From DASTYK01 sp964384585 (GTDB taxonomy: Bacteria; Gemmatimonadota; Gemmatimonadetes; Longimicrobiales; RSA9), in assembly GCA_964384585.1 (NCBI GenBank), contig CAYLME010000098.1, positions 1-13,072 of the forward strand: a stretch of DNA of 13,072 nucleotides, given 5' to 3'. Position numbers and translations under genes: made by a program. The notes beneath the pieces were generated by a model. The model made no database searches. It was given only the letters and a program-made list of their open reading frames with translations, and was not told the origin of the DNA. This document shows, piece after piece, positions 1-6,665 of the stretch (the stretch's first letter is position 1; the number at the start of each line of letters is the position of its first letter).

Positions 1-300
1 CCCGACACTTCCGTGGACCGCGTCATCTGCTTCTCGGCGTGGCCCCACTTCACGGAGCATCCGCGTGTTGCGGCAGGGCTGTTCCGCGTCACCCGGCCCC
101 GTGGACTGGTGCACGTGCTTCATATCGACGGGCGCGAGACGATCAATCGGGTCCATCGTGATGCGGGCGCAGTCGTGGCCCACCATGCGTTGCGCGAGGC
201 CAGCGCCCTCTCCGCACTGTTCGCGAGCGTGGGGTTCGAGGAGATCGAACGCACCGACACGGCCGACCGCTACCTCGTTACGGTGCGCAGACCGGGCTGA
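1..300 (+). CDS. Class I SAM-dependent methyltransferase, C-terminal fragment (5' end outside window)
   Basis: The reading frame is open from the first base and ends at a TGA at 298-300, so only the last 99 codons are visible. The visible part begins PDTSVDRVICFSAWPHF, which matches the 'fD.V..f..wpHf' region after motif IV of class I methyltransferases. It continues with the 'FRVTRPRGLVHVLHIDG' segment, corresponding to 'l.RvLrPGG.l.v.h', and ends in 'FASVGFEEIERTDTADRYLVTVRR', the usual last helix and strand. The SAM-binding glycine motif I must lie upstream of the window. A GTG at 13 could be mistaken for a start but falls inside the fold. The gene lies 5 bp before ecfT on the same strand, so the two are probably co-transcribed. 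The substrate is unknown; the DGRE..NRVH.DAG...AHH segment has several His and Asp residues, but I cannot assign a metal or substrate to them. Confidence 0.82.
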   Translation, partial: PDTSVDRVICFSAWPHFTEHPRVAAGLFRVTRPRGLVHVLHIDGRETINRVHRDAGAVVAHHALREASALSALFASVGFEEIERTDTADRYLVTVRRPG

Positions 301-305
301 CCGAG

Positions 306-1031
306 ATGCTGCATGGCGACCTGTTCGGCAGCGGCGGCGGCGCGATCGGACGCGTCGCACCGCCCGCACGCCTGCTCGTCGCGGCACTGCTGGTCGCCGC
401 ATGCGTTGCGGTTCCCTCTGCGCTGCGCGTTACACTCCCCTTCACGACGATCGTCGCCGCTGCTACGGTGTTCGCCTGCGCTGCGCCTGCGCGCGTGGTC
501 ACGCGCGCGCTTGCCTTCGGCGCGCTGCTGTACGTACCGCTCGCTCTGCTTCTGCTCGTGCCGGCCTTCTTCGGTGGCGCGATGAACGTCGCAGGTGCTG
601 CCGCACACGCGTTCGGCATCGCCATCCGTGGCACTGCCGTGCTGCTCGTGACACTGTCCGTTCTGTCCGCCATCCGGCTCACCGAGATCCACGCGGCGAT
701 CGGCGGGCTGCCGCTGCCGCGCACTGCACGCCTGCTGTTGATCCAGATCGTGCATCAGACGGGTGTGCTGTTCGACGAGACGCGACGAGTGACGCAGGCC
801 ATTGCGCTCCGCCGCGGCCAGCGCTCGGGACTGCGCCTCGTGGCAGGTGTGCCGCAGGTCTGGCTCGAGCGTGTTGCCTCCCGTGCGGATCGTACGGCCG
901 CTGCCATGGATGTGCGCGGCTATCCGGACTGGGATCCGCCCAGGCGTGCCCTGACGCCGGCCGATCGAGGACCGGTCGCAGTCGCTGCGACCGCGCTCGT
1001 CGTCGCATTGCTGCTGCACGTTCTGCCATGA
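306..1031 (+). CDS. ecfT: Energy-coupling factor transporter transmembrane protein (EcfT/CbiQ-like)
   Basis: This is a 241-residue integral membrane protein with hydrophobic segments at about residues 22-40, 44-62, 67-90, 106-122 and 223-240. EcfT (CbiQ in cobalt systems) links the substrate-binding S-component to the two ATPases of an ECF importer. The cytoplasmic coupling helices are recognisable from two arginine-glycine motifs, AIALRRG at about 165-171 and AMDVRG at about 200-205. These stand in the position of the two 'A..(A)RG' coupling motifs of the family. The next gene is an ECF-type ATPase only 10 bp downstream, which strongly supports the call. The ATG at 306 follows the methyltransferase stop by 5 bp, with only a weak purine stretch (accgag) ahead, so translation may be coupled. 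The transported substrate cannot be named: no CbiM, CbiN, BioY or other S-component is present here, although CbiQ/CbiO similarity makes cobalt or nickel a reasonable guess. Confidence 0.85.
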   Translation: MLHGDLFGSGGGAIGRVAPPARLLVAALLVAACVAVPSALRVTLPFTTIVAAATVFACAAPARVVTRALAFGALLYVPLALLLLVPAFFGGAMNVAGAAAHAFGIAIRGTAVLLVTLSVLSAIRLTEIHAAIGGLPLPRTARLLLIQIVHQTGVLFDETRRVTQAIALRRGQRSGLRLVAGVPQVWLERVASRADRTAAAMDVRGYPDWDPPRRALTPADRGPVAVAATALVVALLLHVLP

Positions 1032-1041
1032 GCGCACTGCC

Positions 1042-1716
1042 ATGAACGCGCTGGCATTTCGCGATGTGGGCGTGCGCTACGCCGGCAGCGACCGGCCCGC
1101 ACTCGAGGCGTGCACGTTCGACGTCGCCGCTGGCGAACGCGTCGCGCTGCTCGGCAACAACGGCTCCGGCAAGACCACGATCCTGCTTGCGGCGGTCGCA
1201 CTCGTGCCGCATACCGGCAGCATCATCATTTGTGGGGCGCGGCTGGACTTCGACGATCCGGCGCATGCGCGACGCTGCACGGGCCTGCTGTTCTCCAGCC
1301 CGGAGGACCAGCTGCTGTTTCCGCGCGTGCTGGACGACGTCGCGTTCTCGCTGACGAGTCGCGGCGTTCCCGACGACGTCGCGGAGGCGCGCGCCCTGGC
1401 CACCCTCGAGCGACTGGATGCGGGTGCGCTCGCCGACCGCTCGCCGTACCGGCTCTCGCGCGGCCAGCGGCTGCGGGCCGCGCTGGCCGGCACGCTCGTC
1501 ACCGAGCCGCAGCTGCTGTTGCTCGACGAGCCGACGAGCGGTCTCGACCCGGCAGGCCGTCGCCTGCTCCTCGCACATCTGAATACGCTGACGTCGGCGA
1601 TGCTGATCGCGACCCACGATCTCGAGTTCGCACGCAGGTGCTGTCACCGCTACGTGCTGATGGACGACGGACAGGTGGCGGGGTCCGGAACGAACTTCGA
1701 TGACGTCGCGCTCTGA
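1042..1716 (+). CDS. ecfA: Energy-coupling factor transporter ATP-binding protein (EcfA/CbiO-like)
   Basis: This 224-residue ABC ATPase would power the ECF importer with the preceding EcfT. Walker A is GNNGSGKTT (38-46), the ABC signature is LSRGQ (138-142), Walker B is LLLLDEP (158-164) followed by the D-loop SGLDP (166-170), and the switch histidine is THD (191-193). The Q-loop region reads LLFSSPEDQLLF (82-93). That is the typical EcfA/CbiO 'vFq.PddQlf' block, but with Ser85 where the Q-loop glutamine is usually found. The signature also has Arg in place of the second residue of LSGGQ. At 224 residues it lacks much of the C-terminal extension of longer EcfA proteins. It begins 10 bp after the ecfT stop. 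Only one ATPase gene is present after ecfT, so the transporter may use a homodimer, as in CbiMNQO systems. A hairpin overlaps the stop codon. Confidence 0.88.
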   Translation: MNALAFRDVGVRYAGSDRPALEACTFDVAAGERVALLGNNGSGKTTILLAAVALVPHTGSIIICGARLDFDDPAHARRCTGLLFSSPEDQLLFPRVLDDVAFSLTSRGVPDDVAEARALATLERLDAGALADRSPYRLSRGQRLRAALAGTLVTEPQLLLLDEPTSGLDPAGRRLLLAHLNTLTSAMLIATHDLEFARRCCHRYVLMDDGQVAGSGTNFDDVAL

Positions 1717-1724
1717 GCGCGACG
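1704..1724 (+). terminator. Hairpin over the ecfA stop codon
   Basis: A perfect 9-bp inverted repeat (cgtcgcgct at 1704-1712 and agcgcgacg at 1716-1724) encloses a 3-base loop. The TGA stop codon at 1714-1716 lies in the loop and first stem base. It would form a very stable RNA hairpin at the end of the ECF operon. No T-run follows, so it may stabilise the 3' end or assist Rho rather than act as a classical intrinsic terminator. Confidence 0.45.
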
Positions 1725-1741
1725 CGAGTGGAAGGCCTGGC

Positions 1742-1812
1742 CGCTCGATCGTGAGGTGATTCGCAGCGCCGTTCGTACATGAGCGGCGTACAGTTCACCT
1801 CACGATCGAGCG
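1742..1812. repeat. Perfect 18-bp inverted repeat between convergent genes
   Basis: The arm cgctcgatcgtgaggtga (1742-1759) is repeated as its exact reverse complement at 1795-1812, around a 35-base spacer. The spacer contains a smaller dyad, cgccg...cggcg. The structure ends 19 bp before the susD stop codon (minus strand) and begins 25 bp after the ecfA stop (plus strand), so it could serve as a bidirectional terminator. There is no poly-T tract on either side. The perfect arms, their length and the long spacer are also compatible with a protein-binding site or a mobile or REP-like palindrome. Confidence 0.6.
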
Positions 1813-1831
1813 CGCAGCGATCAGCGGCCGA

Positions 1832-3217
1832 TCATGCGTTGCGATCCAGGCACAGGTTCGCCTCCTCGCGGATGTTCGGGTTGTTCGCTTCCTCGAACGG
1901 CAGCGGCACCGTCACGTCGGAGCCGTACTCACCGCCCTTGTGCCATGCGCCGGTCGGGAAGACGGCATCCTGCGCACGACCGTACTGGCGGACCAGGCGA
2001 CGCAGGTCACCGACGCGGTAGCCACGACCGAACTGCCAGAACGCCCGCTCGCGGAACAGCAGATCCACGCGCGCCTCCTCGGTGCCGGGATCCGCGAGGG
2101 GGTCGAGCCCATCGACGGTGGCACGCGCCGCATTCATTGTCGCGAGCGCCCCGGGGAAATCGCCCGCGCGCAGCTGTGCCTCTGCCTCGATCATGCGTGC
2201 GACGATGCCATCCATCAGCGCGACTGGTGATTCACGCTGCGGCCAGACGAGCTGGACGGACACCGGCCCGGACGCATCCTCGACGTTCGCGATCGTGACG
2301 CCGTTCGCGACACAGGTGGGGTCGCCGCCCTGGCACGTCGGCACACGCGGATCCTGCGCAGACACGAACGGCATACCGTTGCCGCCTTCGCTATCGGAAA
2401 CGGTGTATCGACGGTTCGCGTTGTTCCAGAGCCACGTGTTGTTGCTGAACGTTGTCTGTGAATGGTACATCTGGTACTGGAAGTCGTCGGGCACGCCCGC
2501 GACCGCAGCACCCGCATCGGCCGGACGGTTCAGGTTGAGCAGAATCCGCCCGCGCGTGACCTGAAGCGCGTAGCGGACACGATTCGCGTCAGCGCTCGTG
2601 CCGTCGATCACGGCGAGCCCATCGTCGACATGGCCGAGCGCGCGCTGGAACGCCGCCTCGGTCGTCATCGGCTCGCCGTAATTCTCCACGCCGCCATCGA
2701 CGGTGCTGATGACCAGCCCGTTGCAGTAATGTTCCGCAAGCAGGTTGACCATGACGGCCTGGATCAGGTGCATCTCGGCCACCTGCCATGTCGGCGCGTC
2801 CGGACGGTACTGCTCGAGCAGACGGACAGCCTGGCCCGCGGAGATGCGCGCCCGGTGCGTGTTCCTGTTCGCCGTGACCAGGAACGAGTTGCGGACGGTC
2901 ATCGAACGCTGATCGATCTGTTGCCGGTCGATGAACGTGTCCCCGCTGCGGAACTCGTCGGCGAACAGACCGCCCAGCAGCAGCAGACTCTCGGTACCGC
3001 TCGTCGCCTGGTTGAAGCGCGCGATGGCACCGATCCGCACCGCTTCGGCACCTGCCGCCGACTCGGTATCCGACGGGTTGATGATGTCGGCATCCTCGAC
3101 CTCGAGCACGTCGTCGCACGCCGTGAATGCCAGCATGCACGACGCGACCAGAGTCAGTACTCCGTGCCGTGTATGACGCAGCGACCGCAGAGAGGCGGCC
3201 ATGGGAATTCTCATCAT
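1832..3217 (-). CDS. susD: RagB/SusD-family outer-membrane lipoprotein
   Basis: This 461-residue surface lipoprotein is the partner of the SusC-like receptor just upstream. SusD proteins form an alpha-helical (TPR-like) lid over the SusC barrel and help to capture the nutrient. The N-terminus has basic residues, a hydrophobic stretch VLTLVASCMLAF, and a lipobox ending FTAC with the lipidated Cys at residue 34. The mature part starts CDDVLEVEDADIINP, typical of SusD-like proteins in this kind of bacterium. Internal helices contain the usual 'AEAQLRAGD..GAL..MNAAR' (tetratricopeptide-like) and 'RVDLLFRERAFWQFGRGYR.GDLRRL' segments found near the C-terminus of SusD proteins. An AGGAGG ribosome binding site (3225-3230) is 7 bp before the ATG at 3217. 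The ATG at 3223 is too close to it. That site overlaps the susC stop codon, so expression is coupled. The substrate cannot be inferred. Confidence 0.87.
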   Translation of the reverse strand: MMRIPMAASLRSLRHTRHGVLTLVASCMLAFTACDDVLEVEDADIINPSDTESAAGAEAVRIGAIARFNQATSGTESLLLLGGLFADEFRSGDTFIDRQQIDQRSMTVRNSFLVTANRNTHRARISAGQAVRLLEQYRPDAPTWQVAEMHLIQAVMVNLLAEHYCNGLVISTVDGGVENYGEPMTTEAAFQRALGHVDDGLAVIDGTSADANRVRYALQVTRGRILLNLNRPADAGAAVAGVPDDFQYQMYHSQTTFSNNTWLWNNANRRYTVSDSEGGNGMPFVSAQDPRVPTCQGGDPTCVANGVTIANVEDASGPVSVQLVWPQRESPVALMDGIVARMIEAEAQLRAGDFPGALATMNAARATVDGLDPLADPGTEEARVDLLFRERAFWQFGRGYRVGDLRRLVRQYGRAQDAVFPTGAWHKGGEYGSDVTVPLPFEEANNPNIREEANLCLDRNA

Positions 3218-3224
3218 GGTCATC

Positions 3225-3230
3225 CCTCCT
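3225..3230 (-). promoter_or_regulatory. Ribosome binding site of susD overlapping the susC stop
   Basis: The minus strand reads AGGAGG here, seven bases before the ATG at 3217 and one base before the ATG at 3223, which decides the start in favour of 3217. Its first base is the last base of the susC TAA (3230-3232). Ribosomes finishing susC would therefore sit on the susD initiation region. Confidence 0.75.
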
Positions 3231-6200
3231 TAGAAGCCCAGGTTGAGGCGGAACGTGAAGTACGTGGGCGGTGCGAACGCCTGGAAGCTGGACGGCGCAT
3301 TGCCCGTCGTGCCGTATGCCTCAGGATCGACGCCAGTGAATTTCGTCCACAGGATGCCGAGGTTACGTGCCGCAAGTGACAGCGAAACCGAGCGCGCCCG
3401 CAGCGTCCTGGTCCATGAGTCCGGCGGCACGAACGTCAGTCCGAGCTCGCGCAGTCGCAGGAAGTCACCATCCTCGAAGAACCCACCGACCGAACGGCTC
3501 GGGTGCAGACGCACCAGCTGCGTACGGGCCTGCTCGTAATGCGACGAGTTCGGATCGATGAGGCCCGCGCAGTTGTTGCGGCTGGCGCAGCGGATACGCT
3601 CGCTGTTGTTGTAGACCAGGTGGCCGCCCTTGTAGTCGATCATGCCGGACAGACGGAACATGCCATCCATGAGATCGACGCCGGTGTTGAGCGCGAACTC
3701 ACGCGTGGGCATCGAGACGCCATGGAACTCCGCGGTATCGCTCACCATGATCTCGTTCGTGGCCGGGTCCGCGCGCCACGTGATGAGGCCGTCCCCGTCC
3801 TTGTCCTCCCAGCCGAGCAATCTCACCGCCCACCAGCCGTAGAGCGGATGGCCCTCGCGGCTCTGCAGCGACGAGCTGTGAATGATATTCGGCTCACCAC
3901 CCAGACTGGCCAGCTCATTCGAGTTGGTCGAGCCACTGAACTGGACGTCCCAGCCGAACGATTGTGTCTGCACGAGCTGCGCAAACACCATCGCTTCCCA
4001 GCCCCAGTTCCGGACCTCGCCGAGGTTCTCGAACCGCGTGGTCAGACCCGTGCCGAGCGATGGCGCGAGGATGCGACTGATGAGCTGGTCCGTCGACCGC
4101 TTCGTGAAGTACGTGATGTCGGTCGTCAGACGGTTGTTGAAGAAGGTGCCATCCAGGCCCAGCTCGAGTTCTGTCGAGCGTTCCGGCTTCAGTTCGCGGT
4201 TGCCGAGCGCGCTGTAGATGAGGCCCGCAGCGTCGCCCGCTTCACCCAGCACCTGCGCCGTCGTGTAGTACTCGACCGCCGCCGTCGTGCCGGGCTGCAC
4301 ACCGGATGCGCCGTACGCGCTGCGCAGCCGGAACTGGTCGACCCACGACAGCGACGGGAAGAACGACTCCTCCGACATGATCCAGGACACCGACAGCTTC
4401 GGGTAGAAGACTGTCTTGAAGTCCGCACCGAACGCACTGTTCCGATCGGAGCGTATGGCGCCGGTCACATACAGTCGATCACGGAACGCGAGCTGCTGTT
4501 CGAGGAATGCACCAAGCGTCCGGCTTTCGTCGCTGGTTTCGTCAGCGAGCAGTACGGCAGCCGAGTTGACCGTGGTTGCACCTGGAGGCAGCTCATCGCC
4601 GCGCGCGCCGTTGCGGTCGAAGCTGCTCTGATAGTATTGCACGCCGAGGACGGTCGTGCCCTTGAGGTCGTCGGTGAATGACCGGTTCGCCGTGGCTGCG
4701 GCGTCGAGCGTGTAGATCAGGAAGTTCGTACGGTTGTCTTCCTTCCAGCCCAGATGCTGCGTCCCGGCAACCGGACACTCGCTGAAGCGACAGAGCTGCG
4801 TGTCCTTACGGTTGATATAGTCGATTCCGAAGTTGGCGCGGAGACCGATCCAGTCCGTTGGCCGATAGTTCGCCGCAGTGGAACCGATGAAGCGACGGAT
4901 CGTCTGCTCGGTCGTGGTCCGGTAGATCTCGCGCGGCGTCACCGTGCGCCAGCCGTGCAGCGTGTCACCGGCCGGATTCAACATGTACTTGTAGCCAGGA
5001 CCGCCATAGATGTTGGTCGCGACACCAGGCACGCCCGAGTCGTCGCTGCGCGGCAGCCGCAGCACCTGGTTGGTATAGCCGGTGTTGACCGAGAAATCGA
5101 ACTTCTCGGAAAGGTTCACGTCGAGGTTGGTGCGCGCGGTGACGCGATTCAATGCGTTCGGCCGCTCCTGCTCCGGCCGCATGGTGACATTGCGTGCGTC
5201 CATCCAGCGCTGGTCGAAGTCAGGCACCTTCAGCGGGCCCGTCTCGTTTTCCCACTCGCCGTGCACGAAGTAGCGCATCGCCTCACTGCCGCCACGCAGC
5301 TGGAGACCGTGCTGCTGGCGGTAACCGGTGCCGAACGGCGTCGCCTCGGAATCCTGCGTGGGATTGTAGACCGTTACACTGTCCTGTGCGCATGAGCCCG
5401 CTGCGACCTGGAACAGGTAGCACTGCGTCGTGTTCGAGCGCGTGGACGTGTCCCTCCAGCCCCAGTAGGCGTCCGGATAGTCGTTCCGGTCCTGGATCGC
5501 CGTCTGCTCCGTGTAATACATCCACTGTGGGCGACCGGCCACGCCGCGCTTCGTCTGGATCACGACCACGCCGTTCGCGGCGTCCGTGCCGTACAGCGTT
5601 GCGGCCGACGGACCACGCACGATCTGGATCGACTCGATCTCCTCCGGATTGATGTCGTTGATACGCGCCGGCGTGGTGCCGCCGACACCGACCGACATCG
5701 AGCCGGTCGTACCCTCGACGCGGACGCCATCGATGATGAAGATCGGATCGTTCGACAACGACAAGGAGCTGGTGCCGCGGATCCGGAAGCGTACGCCCGC
5801 ACCCGTCTGCGTACCGGGCAGCACCTGCACTCCCGCGGCCCGGGATGTCATCAGGTCCGCGAAGTTCGAGACGGCCGCCTCCTGCGTGATGCTGGCGGCA
5901 TCGACCGACGCAACCGAGTTGCCGACCTCGGCGCGCCGTTGCTCACCCGTCGCCGTAACGACCATCGGGGCCATCGAAATGGCCATCGGCCGCAACTCGA
6001 AGTTCGCCGTCGCTGTGCCACCGGCCTGCAGCGTGACCTGCTGTGTCTGCTCCGCGTAACCGATGCTCAGCGCCCGGATGTTGACCGTCCCGGCAGGCAC
6101 GCCACGCAGCGTGTAGGTGCCTTCGATGCCCGTGATCGTGCCGATGTTCGTGCCGACCACCACCACCTGCGCACTCGCAAGCGGCTGCCCGCTCTCCTGG

Positions 6201-6310
6201 TCCGTGATCGTGCCGGTTACGGTCCCCTGCTGTGCCGCCGCCGCACTGGCCGCCAGCAACGGCACGAGTGCGACCAGCACCAGCCTGCAGGCTGATCCCG
6301 TTCGGTTCAT
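3230..6310 (-). CDS. susC: SusC/RagA-family TonB-dependent outer-membrane receptor
   Basis: This 1026-residue protein imports a bulky nutrient across the outer membrane using TonB energy, with SusD as its lid. The signal peptide (MNRTGSACRL... to about residue 27, ending ASAAAAQQG) is followed by a carboxypeptidase-regulatory-like beta domain (about 29-106; GTVTGTITDQESGQPLASA). Next comes a possible TonB-box-like MVVTAT near 116 and the plug domain (about 118-257). The plug carries the conserved RIRG(T/S), DPIFIIDGVRV and 'EIESIQIVRGPSAATLYGT.AANGVV.I.TKRG' motifs. The remainder is the 22-strand barrel, ending in the aromatic-terminated strand YFTFRLNLGF. A DKDGDGLIT segment resembles the calcium-binding turn common in SusC barrels. 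The ATG at 6310 is preferred because AGAGG (6316-6320) lies 5 bp upstream; a GTG at 6316 is in frame but coincides with that site. No FecR/sigma pair or degradative enzyme adjoins it, so the substrate is open. Confidence 0.93.
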   Translation of the reverse strand: MNRTGSACRLVLVALVPLLAASAAAAQQGTVTGTITDQESGQPLASAQVVVVGTNIGTITGIEGTYTLRGVPAGTVNIRALSIGYAEQTQQVTLQAGGTATANFELRPMAISMAPMVVTATGEQRRAEVGNSVASVDAASITQEAAVSNFADLMTSRAAGVQVLPGTQTGAGVRFRIRGTSSLSLSNDPIFIIDGVRVEGTTGSMSVGVGGTTPARINDINPEEIESIQIVRGPSAATLYGTDAANGVVVIQTKRGVAGRPQWMYYTEQTAIQDRNDYPDAYWGWRDTSTRSNTTQCYLFQVAAGSCAQDSVTVYNPTQDSEATPFGTGYRQQHGLQLRGGSEAMRYFVHGEWENETGPLKVPDFDQRWMDARNVTMRPEQERPNALNRVTARTNLDVNLSEKFDFSVNTGYTNQVLRLPRSDDSGVPGVATNIYGGPGYKYMLNPAGDTLHGWRTVTPREIYRTTTEQTIRRFIGSTAANYRPTDWIGLRANFGIDYINRKDTQLCRFSECPVAGTQHLGWKEDNRTNFLIYTLDAAATANRSFTDDLKGTTVLGVQYYQSSFDRNGARGDELPPGATTVNSAAVLLADETSDESRTLGAFLEQQLAFRDRLYVTGAIRSDRNSAFGADFKTVFYPKLSVSWIMSEESFFPSLSWVDQFRLRSAYGASGVQPGTTAAVEYYTTAQVLGEAGDAAGLIYSALGNRELKPERSTELELGLDGTFFNNRLTTDITYFTKRSTDQLISRILAPSLGTGLTTRFENLGEVRNWGWEAMVFAQLVQTQSFGWDVQFSGSTNSNELASLGGEPNIIHSSSLQSREGHPLYGWWAVRLLGWEDKDGDGLITWRADPATNEIMVSDTAEFHGVSMPTREFALNTGVDLMDGMFRLSGMIDYKGGHLVYNNSERIRCASRNNCAGLIDPNSSHYEQARTQLVRLHPSRSVGGFFEDGDFLRLRELGLTFVPPDSWTRTLRARSVSLSLAARNLGILWTKFTGVDPEAYGTTGNAPSSFQAFAPPTYFTFRLNLGF

Positions 6311-6350
6311 GGCCACCTCTTGATGCGTTGTCCCGCCGCGCGGGGTGAAG

Positions 6351-6376
6351 CCGCGTGTCGCGTCGTGGACACGCGG
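6351..6376 (-). promoter_or_regulatory. Hairpin in the susC 5' leader
   Basis: A perfect 9-bp inverted repeat (ccgcgtgtc at 6351-6359, gacacgcgg at 6368-6376) has an 8-base loop and sits about 40 bp upstream of the susC start. In the transcript it would be a stable leader hairpin; as DNA it could be an operator. Part of it (gtgtcgcgtc) recurs 35 bp away at 6390-6399. Confidence 0.45.
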
Positions 6377-6602
6377 GCCTGACGACGCTGTGTCGCGTCA
6401 TGTCACTTCACACGTGACGTCGCGTATCACGACGCCCGTCACGAACTCGGATCACTCGAATCTCTGGCAGGAACGCTGGCCGCCCCTTGCGCAGGGCAGC
6501 AGCCGCACGGCACTCACGCGCCGTTTCTGGATGGGCGCGTCTTTCGGGAATACTGAACCAGAATCGGCGTATGGCAAGATGCTTGACGGGGGCGTGCGGG
6601 CA

Positions 6603-6624
6603 GGGCATGACGAACGTCGTGCCC
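6603..6624 (-). terminator. Hairpin downstream of the permease gene
   Basis: The arms gggcatgac (6603-6611) and gtcgtgccc (6616-6624) pair over 9 positions, one of them a G-U wobble in RNA, with a GNRA-sized 4-base loop. The hairpin begins 41 bases after the permease stop codon in the minus direction. No T-run follows, so termination strength is uncertain. Confidence 0.4.
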
Positions 6625-6665
6625 GGCGATGCGAGCGCTCCCGCGGCCTGCGGCAGCGCCCGACG

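Larger units (their letters stand above)
6311..6665 (-). promoter_or_regulatory. Leader/promoter gap upstream of susC
   Basis: This 355-bp stretch holds no convincing gene. It lies between the stop of the permease gene and the start of susC, both on the minus strand, so it should contain the susC promoter. A locally AT-richer patch at about 6541-6595 (minus strand TTGCCA followed about 19 bases later by TATTCC) is the only promoter-like sequence I see, and the match is weak. Nearer the gene are a perfect hairpin (6351-6376), a dyad at 6395-6424 and the 10-base direct repeat gtgtcgcgtc at 6355-6364 and 6390-6399. A hairpin at 6603-6624 probably belongs to the end of the permease transcript. 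Confidence 0.5.

Noticed and set aside
65..1045. Long plus-strand frame overlapping the methyltransferase and ecfT
   Set aside because: Composition is Arg/Ala/Cys-rich with no domain, typical of an out-of-phase reading in GC-rich DNA. The overlapping frames have clear family motifs.
2462..4681. Long plus-strand frames opposite susD and susC
   Set aside because: They are antisense readings of two well-supported genes and show no family motif, signal or ribosome binding site.
6400..6420. CRP-like operator (TGTGA...TCACA) upstream of susC
   Set aside because: Only one half-site fits; the second arm does not match at the required spacing.
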